NCBI RefSeq assembly: GCF_013522725.1 | Contig: NZ_JAAMRF010000003.1 | Span: 525,567-589,566 of the forward strand | Direction of reading: 5' to 3' | DNA length: 64,000 bases | Source: Stutzerimonas azotifigens | GTDB lineage: Bacteria > Pseudomonadota > Gammaproteobacteria > Pseudomonadales > Pseudomonadaceae | Shown here: piece by piece, positions 26,386 through 37,532 of the stretch | Layout of the letters: each line of letters starts with the position of its first letter | How positions within the stretch are numbered: the stretch's first letter is position 1 | The notes under the pieces: generated by a model | What the model was told of the DNA's origin: nothing | Seen by the model: only the letters and a program-made list of their open reading frames with translations | Database searches by the model: none | Translations under genes and position numbers: made by a program

Positions 26386-27573
26386 TCAAGCGTCGCCTTC
26401 ATAGCCCGCTCGATAGGCCCTGAGCGCCTCGAGCCGTTCGCGCTTGATCGCCTCGCCCAATGCTGCGCCCTGAAAGCCTCGCTCCATCAGTTGATCGACG
26501 CGCACCGAGCGTGCGGCCTGAGCGGCTTGGCGCAGGTAATCGGCTTGCCGGCGGACCGCATCGATCTGGTCGGCCCGCGCAAAGGCATCCATTTCGCAGA
26601 CGGCTAGGAACTGCTCGAAACGGTCGGGGCGCCGGTAGATATCGAAGTGCTGCAGCAGGGCGAGCAGGGTATCGGCCTCGAGCGCCGTCGCCTGTCGGGC
26701 CTGGGCGTGGAACTCGCCGCTGAGCCGGGCCAGTTCCTGGCAGTCGCGTGGCACTTTCAACCGTTGGCTGATCGCATCGAGTTGCCGGGTGTCGGCCCGC
26801 TTGGGCTCGGTTTCAGTTGTCTGTTGCGAGGCGAGCCCGAGCAACAGACAAGCCCAGCGCACCGGCAATGGTTGCTCATGCTGCGCGCACCGGCGCAGGA
26901 CGCGCAGCAGTTGCTCGCCGGCGTGGCCTGGGAACAGGGCATCGAGCTCGGGCAGCATCCGAGCCAGCGCGCCGCAGTCGCGCAGCACCTGGACGAACAC
27001 ATCGGGGCGCGGCTCCATCAGCGCGCGAGATATTTCCTTCCAGCTACGCTCCGCGGTCAGTGCCTCCAGCTCGCCGGATTCGGCCAGTCGGCGCATCAGC
27101 TCGAGCGTCTCGTCGGCGACCCTGAAGCCCAGCTCGTGGTAACGGGCGGCGAAGCGCGCGACGCGCAGGACTCGCAGCGGGTCCTCGGCAAACGCGGGGG
27201 AAACGTGGCGCAGCAGGCGGGCGGCGAGGTCGCGCTGCCCACCGTAAGGGTCCACCAACGTGCCGCGATCGTCTTCGGCAATGGCGTTGATGGTCAGGTC
27301 GCGGCGGATGAGATCGTCTTCGAGGGTGACGTCCGGGCTGGCGTAAAAGGTGAAGCCGCCGTAGCCGCGCCCGCTCTTGCGCTCGGTGCGGGCCAGCGCA
27401 TATTCCTCGCCGCTTTCGGGGTGCAAAAAGACCGGGAAATCCGCGCCGACCGGGCGGTAACCCAGGGCCTGCATCTCTTCGGCCGTTGCGCCGACCACCA
27501 CCCAGTCCACTTCTGTGACCGGTCTGTCCAACAGACGGTCACGTACCGCGCCGCCCACCTTGTATATCTGCAT
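26386..27573 (-). CDS. cca: CCA-adding tRNA nucleotidyltransferase, degenerate HD domain
   Basis: Cca adds or repairs the 3' CCA of tRNAs. The N-terminal class II nucleotidyltransferase is intact: [20 protein letters not shown] (with Glu21 in place of the usual first Asp, and Asp23), [23 protein letters not shown] and [16 protein letters not shown]. The C-terminal half of the E. coli enzyme is an HD phosphohydrolase; here the HDLGKG motif and its neighbours are absent, and the protein is 395 residues against 412. The ATG at 27573 has GGAGG at good spacing; the GTG six bases upstream overlaps that site. Confidence 0.93.
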   Translation of the reverse strand: MQIYKVGGAVRDRLLDRPVTEVDWVVVGATAEEMQALGYRPVGADFPVFLHPESGEEYALARTERKSGRGYGGFTFYASPDVTLEDDLIRRDLTINAIAEDDRGTLVDPYGGQRDLAARLLRHVSPAFAEDPLRVLRVARFAARYHELGFRVADETLELMRRLAESGELEALTAERSWKEISRALMEPRPDVFVQVLRDCGALARMLPELDALFPGHAGEQLLRVLRRCAQHEQPLPVRWACLLLGLASQQTTETEPKRADTRQLDAISQRLKVPRDCQELARLSGEFHAQARQATALEADTLLALLQHFDIYRRPDRFEQFLAVCEMDAFARADQIDAVRRQADYLRQAAQAARSVRVDQLMERGFQGAALGEAIKRERLEALRAYRAGYEGDA

Positions 27574-27664
27574 GCTCACCTCCGTAGCACTGCAGGATAA
27601 GGCACAAGCTCGGCGATGCCGAGCGGCAGGCGCGTGGGGTGGCGTACCCCACCCGTGGTGAGCG

Positions 27665-29215
27665 CTAGATCGGCGGAATGGCCAGGTCCAGGCGGGGGAA
27701 GTGGCTTTCGGATTCCGCGTCGGTACGCGGCGGCATGTGCTGGGTGGTGATCAGTCGATCGTCCTGGCGTGATTCCAGATGCACATCGAACCCCCAGAGA
27801 CGATGCAGGTGCTTGAGCACGTCTTCGGTGGACTTTCCCAGCGGTTTGCGGTCGTGCTGTTGATGACGCAGCGTCAGCGAACGGTCGCCGCGCCGGTCCA
27901 CATTCCAGACCTGCACGTTGGGCTCGCGATTGCCGAGGTTGTATTGCGCCGCCAGCAGTTCGCGAATGGTGCGATAGCCGCTGTCGTCATGGATGGCAGG
28001 CACCAGGAGATCCTCGCGGCTGTCGTCGTCGAGGATGCTGAACAGCTTCAGATCGCGGATCACCTTGGGTGAGAGGAACTGCAGGATGAAGCTCTCGTCC
28101 TTGAAGTTGTTCATTGCGAACTTGACCGTGGTCAGCCAGTCGCTGCCGGCGATGTCGGGAAACCAGCGCTGGTCTTCCTCGGTGGGATTCTCGCAGATGC
28201 GCCGGATGTCCTGGTACATGGCGAACCCCAGGGTGTAGGGGTTGATGCCGCTGTAGTAGGGGCTGTCGAAGCCCGGCTGGTAGATGACGCTGGTGTGCGA
28301 AGTGAGGAACTCCAGCATGAAGCCGTCGGTGACCAGGCCCTCATCGTAGAGGTCGTTCATCAGCGTGTAGTGCCAGAAGGTCGCCCAACCTTCGTTCATC
28401 ACCTGGGTCTGACGCTGCGGATAGAAGTACTGCGCGATCTTGCGCACGATGCGCACCACTTCGCGTTGCCAAGGCTCGAGCAGTGGCGCGTGCTTTTCGA
28501 TGAAGTAGAGGATGTTTTCCTGCGGTTCGGCAGGGAAGCGCTTGTCGTCCGTTTCGCGATCCTTGTCCGCGCCCTTTGGGATGGTGCGCCACAGGTCGTT
28601 GATCTGCTTTTGCAGGTGCTCTTCGCGGTCCTTCTGCCGGCGCCGTTCTTCTTCAGCCGAGATAGGGTAGGGGCGCTTGTAGCGGTCGACCCCATAGTTC
28701 ATCAGCGCATGGCAGGAGTCGAGCAGGTCCTCGACTGCATCGATGCCGTGGCGCTCCTCGCACTGCATGATGTACTGCTTGGCGAACACCAGGTAATCGA
28801 TGATCGAACTGGCGTCGGTCCAGGTGCGGAACAGGTAGTTGCCCTTGAAGAAGCTGTTATGGCCATAGCAGGCGTGGGCGATCACCAGCGCCTGCATGGT
28901 CATGGTGTTTTCTTCCATCAGGTAGGCGATGCACGGATCGGAATTGATCACGATCTCGTACGCCAGTCCCATCTGGCCGCGGCTGTAGTGCTTCTCGGTA
29001 TGCAGGAATTGTTTGCCGTAGGACCAGTGGTGATAACCCAGCGGCATGCCTACCGAGGCGTAGGCATCCATCATCTGCTCGGCGGTGATGACTTCGATCT
29101 GGTTGGGATAGGTATCGAGCGCGTAACGCTCGGCGATCCGTCCGATCTCCCGGTCGTAGGCCTTGATCAGGTCGAAGGTCCATTCCGAACCGGTTGAAAT
29201 GGGCTGACGCTTCAT
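27665..29215 (-). CDS. SpoVR family protein (YcgB-like)
   Basis: This 516-residue protein belongs to the SpoVR/YcgB family, whose biochemical role is not settled. The N-terminal half holds [20 protein letters not shown] and HHWSYGKQF, followed by the conserved [16 protein letters not shown] and, further on, [13 protein letters not shown]. The latter and the His residues recall a metallohydrolase site, but activity is unproven. The start at 29215 has GAGGT eight bases upstream; a GTG at 29224 is less likely. It is the third gene after prkA and yeaH, in the starvation-associated trio. Confidence 0.93.
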   Translation of the reverse strand: MKRQPISTGSEWTFDLIKAYDREIGRIAERYALDTYPNQIEVITAEQMMDAYASVGMPLGYHHWSYGKQFLHTEKHYSRGQMGLAYEIVINSDPCIAYLMEENTMTMQALVIAHACYGHNSFFKGNYLFRTWTDASSIIDYLVFAKQYIMQCEERHGIDAVEDLLDSCHALMNYGVDRYKRPYPISAEEERRRQKDREEHLQKQINDLWRTIPKGADKDRETDDKRFPAEPQENILYFIEKHAPLLEPWQREVVRIVRKIAQYFYPQRQTQVMNEGWATFWHYTLMNDLYDEGLVTDGFMLEFLTSHTSVIYQPGFDSPYYSGINPYTLGFAMYQDIRRICENPTEEDQRWFPDIAGSDWLTTVKFAMNNFKDESFILQFLSPKVIRDLKLFSILDDDSREDLLVPAIHDDSGYRTIRELLAAQYNLGNREPNVQVWNVDRRGDRSLTLRHQQHDRKPLGKSTEDVLKHLHRLWGFDVHLESRQDDRLITTQHMPPRTDAESESHFPRLDLAIPPI

Positions 29216-29246
29216 ACTGCGCACCTCGCTTCATGCGCCCGCTGGA

Positions 29247-30515
29247 TCAAGCCAGCCGGCGCTGGAACAGCTCGCGGAATACCGGGTAGATATCGCTGGC
29301 CGACACCAACTGCTGTTGGGCGAAGGAGTCGCCGAACGCTTCGCACACCTGGTTATATTCGTACCACAACGCCTGATGTTCGCGAGGGGTGATTTCCACA
29401 TAGGTGTAGTACTGGACGAACGGCATGATCTGGTTGATCAGGATGTCCCGGCAGATGGGCGAATCATCGTTCCAGTTGTCGCCATCCGAGGCTTGGGCGC
29501 CGTAAATGTTCCATTCGCCGACCGGGTAGCGCTCGGCCATGATCTCCTGCATCAGCTTCAACGCACTGGAGACGATGGTGCCGCCAGTTTCCCGGCTGTA
29601 GAAGAACTCTTCCTCGTCGACTTCCTTGGCGCTGGTGTGGTGACGGATGAACACCACGTCGATCTTGTCGTAGTTCCGCTTGAGGAACAGGTACAACAGG
29701 ATGAAGAAGCGCTTGGCGATGTCCTTGGTCGCCTGCGTCATCGAGCCCGACACGTCCATCAGGCAGAACATCACGGCTTTCGAACTGGGATTGGGCTGCT
29801 TGCTCAGCAGGTTGTACTTGAGATCGAAGGTGTCGAGAAAAGGGACGCGCTTGACCCGCGCCTGCAGTCGCTCGATTTCCGCTTCGGTCGCCTGGATGTC
29901 GCTGAAATTGTCCGGCTCCTCGAGCTTCAGGCGTTCGAGTTCGGCTTTCAGTTCACGCAGTTTGGCGCGGCTGCTGCCCGAGAGGGCGATGCGTCGGGCA
30001 TGGGCCGAGCGCAGCGTGCGCACGATGTTGATGCGCGAGGGGTTGCCGTCGCTGCTGATGCCGGCGCGTACGGTTTTGAAGGTTTCGGCGCCGGTCAGGT
30101 GTCGCTTGACCAGGTTGGGCAGTTCGAGATCCTCGAACATGAAGTCGAGAAACTCTTCCTGGGTGATCTGGAAGACAAATTCATCCATGCCTTCGCCGCT
30201 GTTGCTGGCCTGGCCGGCGCCCTGACCACCGCCGCCGCCCTGCGGGCGCGGAATCCGTTCGCCTGCGGTGAATTCCTTGTTGCCGGGATGAACGATGGTC
30301 TGGCGTCCCCCGCGGCCGTGATGCAGCACCGGCTCGTCGATATCGCGGCCGGGAATGCTGATCTGCTCGCCGTGTTCCATGTCGGTGATCGAGCGGCGGC
30401 TGACCGCCTCCTCGACCGCTTTCTTGATGTGGCCACGGTAGCGCCTGAGGAAGCGCTGGCGGTTAACCGTGCTCTTGTTTTTGCCATTGAGGCGTCGGTC
30501 GATCACATAACTCAT
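29247..30515 (-). CDS. yeaH: YeaH/YhbH family protein (DUF444, VWA-like)
   Basis: The 422-residue protein is a DUF444 member with a von Willebrand A-like domain in its second half. [19 protein letters not shown] has the MIDAS pattern DxSxS that would bind a metal and a partner. The N-terminal part is basic, followed by a Gly-rich stretch (about 90-105), and RLKELE-type helices near 190-225 may form a coiled coil. ATG 30515 has GGAGG at good spacing. In E. coli the yeaGH pair is induced by nitrogen starvation, and the kinase PrkA (YeaG) acts with YeaH. Confidence 0.93.
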   Translation of the reverse strand: MSYVIDRRLNGKNKSTVNRQRFLRRYRGHIKKAVEEAVSRRSITDMEHGEQISIPGRDIDEPVLHHGRGGRQTIVHPGNKEFTAGERIPRPQGGGGGQGAGQASNSGEGMDEFVFQITQEEFLDFMFEDLELPNLVKRHLTGAETFKTVRAGISSDGNPSRINIVRTLRSAHARRIALSGSSRAKLRELKAELERLKLEEPDNFSDIQATEAEIERLQARVKRVPFLDTFDLKYNLLSKQPNPSSKAVMFCLMDVSGSMTQATKDIAKRFFILLYLFLKRNYDKIDVVFIRHHTSAKEVDEEEFFYSRETGGTIVSSALKLMQEIMAERYPVGEWNIYGAQASDGDNWNDDSPICRDILINQIMPFVQYYTYVEITPREHQALWYEYNQVCEAFGDSFAQQQLVSASDIYPVFRELFQRRLA

Positions 30516-30600
30516 ACGGGCCCTCCGGGCTGAGCTGAAAGCCATGAGCCGGAAACCGAAAGCGATCCGCGTTTGCTTCCAGCTTCAGGCTTCCAGCTGC

Positions 30601-32523
30601 TTACTGCGATTTACGGACCCGCAGATACCACTCGGAGAGCAGGCGGACCTGCTTCTCGGTGTAGCCGCGCTCGACCATGCGTACCACGAAGTCGTTGTGT
30701 TTTTGCTGATCCTCCTTGCTGGCTTTTGCGTTGAAGCTGATGACCGGGAGCAGGTCCTCGGTGTTGGAGAACATCTTCTTCTCGATGACCACCCGCAGCT
30801 TCTCGTAGCTGAGCCAGGTAGGGTTCTTCCCGTTGTTGTTGGCGCGGGCACGCAGCACGAAGTTGACGATCTCGTTGCGGAAGTCCTTCGGGTTGCTGAT
30901 GCCGGCGGGCTTCTCGATCTTCTCCAGCTCTTCGTTCAACGCCACGCGGTTGAGGATTTCCCCGGTTTCCGGGTCGCGGTATTCCTGGTCCTGAATCCAG
31001 AAGTCGGCGTACAGCACATAGCGGTCGAAGATGTTTTGCCCGTATTCGCTGTAGGACTCCAGGTACGCGGTCTGGATCTCCTTGCCGATGAATTCGATAT
31101 AGCGCGGCGCCAGATACTCCTTGATGTAGCGCAGGTAGCGTTCACGGACTTCGGCGGGGAACTGCTCCTGCTCGATTTGCTGTTCGAGCACATAGAGCAG
31201 GTGGACCGGGTTGGCGGCGATCTCGTGGGGGTCGAAGTTGAATACCTTCGACAGGATCTTGAAGGCGAAGCGCGTCGACAGGCCGTTCATGCCTTCATCG
31301 ACGCCGGCCGAGTCGCGGTATTCCTGGATCGACTTTGCCTTGGGGTCGGTGTCCTTGAGGTTTTCACCGTCATAGACGCGCATCTTCGAATAGATGTTGG
31401 AGTTTTCCGGCTCCTTCAGGCGCGACAGCACCGAGAACTGGGCGAGCATCTTCAGCGTGTCGGGGGCGCAATGGGCGCGCGACAGGGAGCTGTTCACCAG
31501 CAGCTTGTCGTAGATCTTGACCTCATCCGACACGCGCAGGCAGTAGGGCACCTTGACGATATAGATGCGGTCGATGAAGGCCTCGTTGTTCTTGTTGTTG
31601 CGGAAGGTGTGCCATTCCGACTCGTTGGAGTGGGCCAGCAGGATGCCATTGAAGGGAATCGCTCCGAGGCCTTCGGTGCTGTTGTAGTTGCCTTCCTGGG
31701 TCGCGGTGAGCAGCGGGTGCAGCACCTTGATCGGCGCCTTGAACATCTCGACGAATTCCATCAGGCCTTGGTTGGCCCGGCACAGCGCGCCCGAGTAGCT
31801 GTAAGCGTCGGCATCGTTCTGTGGAAATTCCTCGAGTTTGCGGATATCGACCTTGCCGACCAGGGCTGAAATGTCCTGGTTGTTCTCGTCGCCCGGCTCG
31901 GTCTTGGCCACGGCGATCTGGTTAAGGATCGAGGGATAGAGCTTGACCACGCGGAACTGGCTGATGTCGCCGCCAAACTCCTGCAGCCGCTTGGTGGCCC
32001 AGGGCGACATGATGGAGTTGAGATAGCGTTGCGGAATGCCGTAGTCCTCCTCGAGGATCTGGGCGTCTTCGGCCGGGTTGAACAGCCCCAGCGGGGATTC
32101 GAATACCGGTGAGCCCTTGATGGCGTAGAAGGGCACGCGCTCCATCAACTGTTTGAGCTTTTCAGCCAGGGAGGACTTGCCTCCGCCGACCGGGCCCAGC
32201 AGATAGAGGATCTGTTTCTTCTCTTCCAGGCCCTGAGCGGCATGGCGGAAGTAGGAGACGATCTGCTCGATGCAGTCTTCCATGCCATGGAAGTCCGCGA
32301 ATGCCGGGTAACGGCGAATCACCTTGTTGGAAAAGATGCGCGACATGCGCGGGTCGGTGGAGGTATCGAGGAGTTCGGGTTCGCCGATTGCCATGAGCAG
32401 CCGCTCGGCCGCCGAGGCGTAGGTGCTGGGCTCCTGCTTGCACAGATCGAGATACTCCTGCAGCGAATATTCTTCCTGGCGTGTCGATTCGAAGCGTTGC
32501 TGGAAGTGGCTGAAAATGCTCAT
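30601..32523 (-). CDS. prkA: PrkA serine protein kinase (YeaG)
   Basis: This 640-residue protein has an AAA-type N-terminal domain with Walker A GPVGGGKS (about 110-117) and a Walker B region, followed by the PrkA C-terminal domain. YeaG in E. coli is a Ser/Thr kinase that supports survival in starvation. The ATG at 32523 is preceded by GAGGTGAAGTC. It heads the operon prkA-yeaH-spoVR. The upstream region has GGAACT followed at 17 bp by a TCGG-type box on the reverse strand, which could be an AlgU (RpoE-like) promoter but is weak. Confidence 0.95.
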   Translation of the reverse strand: MSIFSHFQQRFESTRQEEYSLQEYLDLCKQEPSTYASAAERLLMAIGEPELLDTSTDPRMSRIFSNKVIRRYPAFADFHGMEDCIEQIVSYFRHAAQGLEEKKQILYLLGPVGGGKSSLAEKLKQLMERVPFYAIKGSPVFESPLGLFNPAEDAQILEEDYGIPQRYLNSIMSPWATKRLQEFGGDISQFRVVKLYPSILNQIAVAKTEPGDENNQDISALVGKVDIRKLEEFPQNDADAYSYSGALCRANQGLMEFVEMFKAPIKVLHPLLTATQEGNYNSTEGLGAIPFNGILLAHSNESEWHTFRNNKNNEAFIDRIYIVKVPYCLRVSDEVKIYDKLLVNSSLSRAHCAPDTLKMLAQFSVLSRLKEPENSNIYSKMRVYDGENLKDTDPKAKSIQEYRDSAGVDEGMNGLSTRFAFKILSKVFNFDPHEIAANPVHLLYVLEQQIEQEQFPAEVRERYLRYIKEYLAPRYIEFIGKEIQTAYLESYSEYGQNIFDRYVLYADFWIQDQEYRDPETGEILNRVALNEELEKIEKPAGISNPKDFRNEIVNFVLRARANNNGKNPTWLSYEKLRVVIEKKMFSNTEDLLPVISFNAKASKEDQQKHNDFVVRMVERGYTEKQVRLLSEWYLRVRKSQ

Positions 32524-32638
32524 GACTTCACCTCGGTCGATGCTAGGGCCGGTGCGATCACGATGTTTTCAGGAGACGACCGACAGAGCCGGCCAAATGG
32601 AGTTCCCCCGAACACCCTCATGGTCGAACCAAAGGCCC

Positions 32639-32658
32639 AAAAAGCCGGTACGGGCTTT
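32639..32658 (-). terminator. Probable glpE operon terminator
   Basis: The reverse strand reads AAAGCC, a short loop, GGCTTTTT. It lies about 130 bp downstream of the glpE stop and before the prkA start, so it would end the lptD-to-glpE transcript. Confidence 0.5.
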
Positions 32659-32789
32659 CCAGTATGGATGGCCTGCAGTTAAGGATAGTTCGGTTTCGGT
32701 GAATTCAAGTGCGAGGATGTAAATCTGTGTCGCCGGGCACGTTGCCCGACGAGGGAGCCCGCGGGATACGCGGGCTGCAAGGGGCGAAA

Positions 32790-33116
32790 TTACTCGTCGG
32801 ACTGGACGACTTCGCCGGGGAAAGTGCTGCGCCAGAGCTCAAAGCCGCCATCAAGGCTGTAGACATCGGAAAAGCCCTGGTGGGCCAGGTAGGCGGCCGC
32901 GCTCTGGCTCGAGTGGCCGTGATAGCAGGTCACGATCAGCGGCTGATCGAAATCGGCGGCGGCGATGAAATCGGGCAACGAGTGGTTGTCCAGGTGGGTG
33001 GCGCCGGCGATGTGTCCGCTGGCGAAGCTCTGCGGGTCGCGAATATCGACGACGACCGCGCCGTTGCTGCGCAGGGTTTGTGCCTGCTCGGGGGCGATTC
33101 GTTTGAATTCTGTCAT
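32790..33116 (-). CDS. glpE: Thiosulfate sulfurtransferase (rhodanese) GlpE
   Basis: GlpE is a single-domain rhodanese that moves sulfur from thiosulfate to cyanide or thioredoxin. The 108-residue protein has the catalytic loop CYHGHSS (Cys64) and the family motif [16 protein letters not shown]. The start at 33116 overlaps the apaH stop by four bases (ATGA); longer reading frames upstream are not supported. It is the last gene of the lptD-surA-pdxA-rsmA-apaG-apaH-glpE block. Confidence 0.94.
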   Translation of the reverse strand: MTEFKRIAPEQAQTLRSNGAVVVDIRDPQSFASGHIAGATHLDNHSLPDFIAAADFDQPLIVTCYHGHSSQSAAAYLAHQGFSDVYSLDGGFELWRSTFPGEVVQSDE

Positions 33117-33937
33117 GTCGGGATTTCCTCGCAGTCGCAATGATGCAGTTCGCCACTGTCGACGTTCATCAACGTCATCTCGTTGCCCCAGACGCAGCCG
33201 GTATCGAGGGCATAAACGTAGGGTTCGTCGCACTTGCCTTCCAGCGCGGCCCAATGGCCAAAGATCAGCTTCTGTCCGCGCATTTTGCGATTCGGGTGGC
33301 TGAACCATGGTGCGTAGCCGGGAGGGGCCGAATCGGTGCCTTCTTTGGCGGCGAACTCGAGGGTGCCATCGGCGGTGCAGAAGCGCATGCGGGTGAAATA
33401 GTTGGTGATCACGCGCAGGCGCGCCACGCCGTGCAGGTCCTTGCTCCACTTGGCCGGTTGGTTGCCGTACATGCCATCGAGAAAGGGCAGCAGGGTCTCG
33501 TCGTTCTGCAGCGCCTGTTCCACCTCGGCCGCGCGCCGAAGCGCCTTGGTCAGCGACCACTGGGGCGGAATCCCCGCATGCACCATGGTCACTTTCCGGT
33601 CGGCATCGTGGTGCACGAGTTTCTGCCGGCGCAGCCAGTCGATCAGGTCCGCGCGATCGTCGGCCGTGAGGATGGGCTTGAGGGTATCGTTTTTCTTCAT
33701 CCGCTCGATATTGTGCGCCACGGCCAGCAAATGAAAGTCATGGTTACCGAGCACGGTAACGGCCGAGCCGCCCAGATCACGAACGTAGCGCAGCGCTTCG
33801 AGGGACTGCGGGCCGCGGTTGACCAGGTCTCCGGCGAGCCACAGGCAATCGCGCGAAGGGCTGAAATCGACCTGCTTGAGCAGGCAAAGCAGTGGGTCGA
33901 GGCAACCCTGCAGGTCGCCGACAGCATAGGTGGTCAA
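33113..33937 (-). CDS. apaH: Symmetrical bis(5'-nucleosyl)-tetraphosphatase
   Basis: ApaH hydrolyses Ap4A to two ADP and so limits stress dinucleotides and RNA caps. The 274-residue metallophosphoesterase has [10 protein letters not shown] (about 7-16), [26 protein letters not shown] and later His ligands. Length and motifs match E. coli ApaH. It overlaps apaG by four bases and glpE by four bases. Confidence 0.97.
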   Translation of the reverse strand: MTTYAVGDLQGCLDPLLCLLKQVDFSPSRDCLWLAGDLVNRGPQSLEALRYVRDLGGSAVTVLGNHDFHLLAVAHNIERMKKNDTLKPILTADDRADLIDWLRRQKLVHHDADRKVTMVHAGIPPQWSLTKALRRAAEVEQALQNDETLLPFLDGMYGNQPAKWSKDLHGVARLRVITNYFTRMRFCTADGTLEFAAKEGTDSAPPGYAPWFSHPNRKMRGQKLIFGHWAALEGKCDEPYVYALDTGCVWGNEMTLMNVDSGELHHCDCEEIPT

Positions 33938-34314
33938 TGCAATGCTCCGGGTACGGCCAGCCGGAACGGCGCGATGACGGCCTCGAATTCACGCCCGTCA
34001 TCGGCAAGCATGGCGTAACTGCCCTGCATGCTGCCCACCCGGGTCGCCATCAGTGTGCCGCTGGTGTAGATGTGCCGCTGTCCGGCTGCGATGACCGGCT
34101 GTTCGCCGATCACACCGTCGCCGCGGACCTCCTGAACCTGACCGTCGCCATCGGTGATGATCCAGTGACGCGAAAGCAGCTGGGCAGAGAGCTGGCCTTT
34201 GTTTTCGATAGTTACGGTGTAGGCAAAGGCATAGCGGTTTTGTTCCGGTTGCGATTGCGCCGGCAGGTATTGGGTCGCGACGCTGACGTCTATCCGATAG
34301 CGGGAGTCGGTCAT
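33934..34314 (-). CDS. apaG: Co2+/Mg2+ efflux-associated protein ApaG
   Basis: The 126-residue ApaG is a small beta-sandwich protein. Conserved elements are [16 protein letters not shown] and [17 protein letters not shown] (Pro/Gly pair), ending [10 protein letters not shown]. The start at 34314 has AGAGG six bases upstream; the longer open frame upstream is not supported. Its function is uncertain despite the name; genetics in Salmonella linked it to cobalt resistance. It lies between rsmA (22-bp gap) and apaH (4-bp overlap). Confidence 0.95.
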   Translation of the reverse strand: MTDSRYRIDVSVATQYLPAQSQPEQNRYAFAYTVTIENKGQLSAQLLSRHWIITDGDGQVQEVRGDGVIGEQPVIAAGQRHIYTSGTLMATRVGSMQGSYAMLADDGREFEAVIAPFRLAVPGALH

Positions 34315-34336
34315 GGCATCCTCTCGATAAGGCGAG

Positions 34337-35131
34337 TTAAGCGTGGGACAGCTGGTCCGCCAGCCGAACGAAGGCAGCAAGGTCGAGCTGTTCGGGCCGC
34401 AGACTCCCGTCGACGCCGGCAGCCTCGATGGCGTCGGCATCGAGGAGGCCCTTTAGGGTGTTGCGCAGGGTCTTGCGGCGCTGGTTGAAGGCTTCGCGTA
34501 CCACTCGCTCGAGCTGCCGAGGGTCGCGTGCCGGATGCGGCAGGGTCTCGTGGGGAACCAGACGGACGATGGCCGAATCGACCTTCGGTGCCGGATTGAA
34601 CGCGCCTGGGCCGACATTGAACAGATGCTCGACCCGGCAGTGGTACTGGACCATCAGCGACAGCCGACCCCAATCGCCACCGCCGGGCTGCGCGGCCAGG
34701 CGTTCGACCACTTCCTTTTGCAGCATGAAGTGCATGTCGCGGATCAGGTGGGCATGCTCGAGCAGGTGAAAAATCAGCGGTGTGGAAATGTTGTACGGCA
34801 GGTTGCCGACGATTCGCAGGCTGCCCGGTTCACCGCCCAGGCGCGCGAAGTCGAACTTCAGCGCGTCGCCCTGATGCAGCGCGAAATTGTCCCGATCAGC
34901 GAATTTACTCTGCAGGATCGGAATCAGGTCGAGGTCCAGCTCCACCACGTCCAGCTGCGCGCCGCTATCCAGGAGGCCTTCGGTCAGCGCACCCTGGCCC
35001 GGGCCGATCTCCACCAGGTGCTCGCCCTCGCGGGGGTGGATGGCGCGCAGGATTCGGTGGATCACGCCGGCGTCGTGCAGGAAGTTCTGGCCGAAACGCT
35101 TGCGCGCACGGTGCTGGTAGGTTTCCGCCAT
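34337..35131 (-). CDS. rsmA: 16S rRNA dimethyladenosine transferase
   Basis: RsmA (KsgA) dimethylates A1518 and A1519 of 16S rRNA (E. coli numbering) late in 30S assembly. The 264-residue enzyme has [13 protein letters not shown] at the start, the SAM motif [15 protein letters not shown] and the catalytic NLPYNIS near residue 113. The gap to pdxA is 101 bp and has a reverse-strand TATAAT at 35183-35188, which may supply an extra promoter. Confidence 0.97.
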   Translation of the reverse strand: MAETYQHRARKRFGQNFLHDAGVIHRILRAIHPREGEHLVEIGPGQGALTEGLLDSGAQLDVVELDLDLIPILQSKFADRDNFALHQGDALKFDFARLGGEPGSLRIVGNLPYNISTPLIFHLLEHAHLIRDMHFMLQKEVVERLAAQPGGGDWGRLSLMVQYHCRVEHLFNVGPGAFNPAPKVDSAIVRLVPHETLPHPARDPRQLERVVREAFNQRRKTLRNTLKGLLDADAIEAAGVDGSLRPEQLDLAAFVRLADQLSHA

Positions 35132-35232
35132 GCAAAGCTCCAGATGGCCGGAGCAGCTGCCCGGCCCGATGCAAAAGGAGAGATTATAACGCTGATGCTG
35201 GCGGCGCGGCGCGCTCTGTGCCGCTGCGATGA

Positions 35233-36216
35233 TTACCGGCCGGTCATCTGATAGGCGGTTTCCAGGGCCACTTGCAGGCTGCCGGTATCGATACGGCCAG
35301 TGCCTGCGAGGTCGAGTGCCGTGCCGTGATCGACCGAGGTGCGCACGATCGGCAACCCGAGGGTGACGTTGACCGCGGCGCCGAAGCCCTTGTACTTGAG
35401 CACCGGCAGACCCTGATCGTGATACATCGCCAACACCGCGTCGCAGTGCTCGAGGTTCTTCGGGCTGAAAAGGGTGTCGGCCGGCAAGGGGCCGACCAGA
35501 TCCATGCCTTCGCTGCGCAGGCGCTGCAGCGTGGGTTCGATGATCTCTATTTCCTCGCGCCCCAGATGGCCGCTTTCGCCGGCGTGCGGATTGAGCCCGC
35601 AGACCAGGATGCGAGGTGCGCTGATGCCGAACTTCTGCTTCAGGTCGGCATGCAGGATGCGGGTGACATCCTCCAGGCGCTGCGGTGTGATCGACGCGGC
35701 AACGTCCTTGAGCGGCAGGTGCGTGGTTACGAGCGCGACACGCAAACCGTGGGTGGCAAGCATCATCACCACCTGCGGTGTGCCGGTCAGTTGCGCGAGG
35801 AACTCGGTATGGCCTGAGAAGGCGATGCCGGCATCGTTGATCACACCCTTGTGCACCGGGGCGGTGATCATGCCGGCAAAGCTGCCGTCCAGGCAGCCCT
35901 GTGCGGCCCGGGTCAGGGTTTCGAGTACATAGGGCGCGTTGGCGGTCTGCAGTCGTCCGGGCTCGGCGGTATGCGTCAGGGGCGTATCCCAGACATATAG
36001 CGTACCGGCAGGCGCCGGCTCGCTAGGCCAATCCTCGGGCGTGACGCTGTGCAGCTGGGTGTCGAGCCCGAGCACGGCGGCCCTATCGCTCAGTAGAGCG
36101 CGGCTGGCGATGGCGATGAGTACATGGGGATGTGCCGAGCTGGCGAGCAGCAGGCACAGGTCCGGACCTATACCTGCTGGCTCGCCAGGGGTGAGGGCAA
36201 AGCGACGAGAGATCAT
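35233..36216 (-). CDS. pdxA: 4-hydroxythreonine-4-phosphate dehydrogenase
   Basis: PdxA oxidises 4-phospho-hydroxy-L-threonine in pyridoxal-phosphate synthesis. The 327-residue protein starts at ATG 36216 ([20 protein letters not shown]), 11 bp after the surA stop; the upstream extension to 36390 is in surA. Conserved features are [19 protein letters not shown] and [15 protein letters not shown] with metal-binding His residues. It is part of the lptD-surA-pdxA-rsmA block. Confidence 0.97.
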   Translation of the reverse strand: MISRRFALTPGEPAGIGPDLCLLLASSAHPHVLIAIASRALLSDRAAVLGLDTQLHSVTPEDWPSEPAPAGTLYVWDTPLTHTAEPGRLQTANAPYVLETLTRAAQGCLDGSFAGMITAPVHKGVINDAGIAFSGHTEFLAQLTGTPQVVMMLATHGLRVALVTTHLPLKDVAASITPQRLEDVTRILHADLKQKFGISAPRILVCGLNPHAGESGHLGREEIEIIEPTLQRLRSEGMDLVGPLPADTLFSPKNLEHCDAVLAMYHDQGLPVLKYKGFGAAVNVTLGLPIVRTSVDHGTALDLAGTGRIDTGSLQVALETAYQMTGR

Positions 36217-36227
36217 CGGCGGGCGCC

Positions 36228-37532
36228 TCAGATCTTGATTTCCACGTAGGCTTCGTCGCGAATCTGACGCAGCCAGGCCTGCAGCTCTTCGTCGTACTTG
36301 CGGTTGCGCAGAATGGTCATCGCCTGCTGTTCGCGGAAATCCTCGCTGGCGTCGGTGGCTCGGCGGCCAAGCACTTCGAGGATGTGCCAACCGTAAGCGG
36401 TTTGGAACGGTGCGGAGAGCTGGCCGGCTGCGGTGTTTGCCATGACTTCACGGAATTCGGGGACCAGCGAGTTGGGGTCGACCCAATTGAGATCACCGCC
36501 ATTGAGTGCTGAGCCCGGATCCTCGGAGAAGCTGCGGGCCAGCTCGGCGAAGTCTTCGCCAGCGCTGATCCGGTCATGCAGGCGCTGCACGAGGCGGCGG
36601 CTCTCTTCGTTGCTGCGAATCTCGCTGGGCTTGATCAGGATATGGCGCACATGGACTTCGTCGCGGACCTGGGTCTCGCCGCCGCGCTTTTCCAGCAGCT
36701 TGACCAGGATGAAGCCGGGCGGCGTGCGAACCGGCTCGGTGACCTGGCCGACCTGCATGCCCTGTACCAGAGAATCGAAAGGCGGTGGCAGCTGCGCCGC
36801 CTTGCGCCAGCCCATCTCGCCACCTTCCAGCGCGTTTTCGCTGGCGGAGCGGGAAACTGCCAACTGGCCGAAGTCGGCGCCCTGCTGCAGCTGCTGGTAG
36901 GTGTCGTTGGCGCTGCGCTCGGCGGCCTGCACGGTGGCGGAGTCGGCGGATTCAGGCACCGGAATCAGAATGTTGGCCAGGCGGTACTCTTCGGACAGTT
37001 GCATCTTGCCGAGATCCGACTTGAGGAAGTTCTGCACCTCCTGGTTGGACACTTGCACCCGCTCGGCGATGCGCCGCTGGCGCACGCGGCTGATCACCAT
37101 CTCGCGGCGGATCTGTTCGCGCGCGTCTTCGAGCGACAGGCCATCGCCCGCCAGCGCTTGGCGAAACTGCTCGAGGGACATGTTGTTGCGCTGGGCGATG
37201 GTGCCCATTGCCTGGTTGAGCTCTTCGTCGGAGATGCGGATGCCGGAGCGCTCGCCCATCTGCAACTGCAGGTTCTCGGTAATCAGACGCTCGAGCACCT
37301 GGGAGCGCAAGACATCGTCGGACGGCAGCTCAGCGCCACGCTTGCCGATGGTCTGCTGGACTTCACGGACACGCTGGTCGAGCTGGCTCTGCATGATGAC
37401 GTCGTTGTCGACGATGGCTACGACCCGGTCGAGCGGTTGTACCTGTGCGGTGGCAGCGGTCGCGCTACCCAGAAGCAGGGCGCCCAGCATCAGCGGGCGC
37501 AGTAGATTAGAAAGCTTGGTCTTCACGTTCAC
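36228..37532 (-). CDS. surA: Periplasmic chaperone and peptidyl-prolyl isomerase SurA
   Basis: SurA escorts outer-membrane proteins, including LptD, across the periplasm. The 434-residue protein has a Sec signal ([20 protein letters not shown]), the N-terminal chaperone domain, two parvulin domains (near 190-290 and 300-395) and a C-terminal helix. Starts are GTG: 37532 (VNVKTKL) has AAGG at five bases, and 37526 (VKTKL) is an alternative. Both lie inside the lptD end, so the genes overlap by 20-26 bp. Confidence 0.95.
   Translation of the reverse strand: MNVKTKLSNLLRPLMLGALLLGSATAATAQVQPLDRVVAIVDNDVIMQSQLDQRVREVQQTIGKRGAELPSDDVLRSQVLERLITENLQLQMGERSGIRISDEELNQAMGTIAQRNNMSLEQFRQALAGDGLSLEDAREQIRREMVISRVRQRRIAERVQVSNQEVQNFLKSDLGKMQLSEEYRLANILIPVPESADSATVQAAERSANDTYQQLQQGADFGQLAVSRSASENALEGGEMGWRKAAQLPPPFDSLVQGMQVGQVTEPVRTPPGFILVKLLEKRGGETQVRDEVHVRHILIKPSEIRSNEESRRLVQRLHDRISAGEDFAELARSFSEDPGSALNGGDLNWVDPNSLVPEFREVMANTAAGQLSAPFQTAYGWHILEVLGRRATDASEDFREQQAMTILRNRKYDEELQAWLRQIRDEAYVEIKI

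Noticed and set aside
28295..30533. Long antisense open frames opposite spoVR and yeaH
   Set aside because: Both are mirror frames of well-identified genes with no independent start signals.
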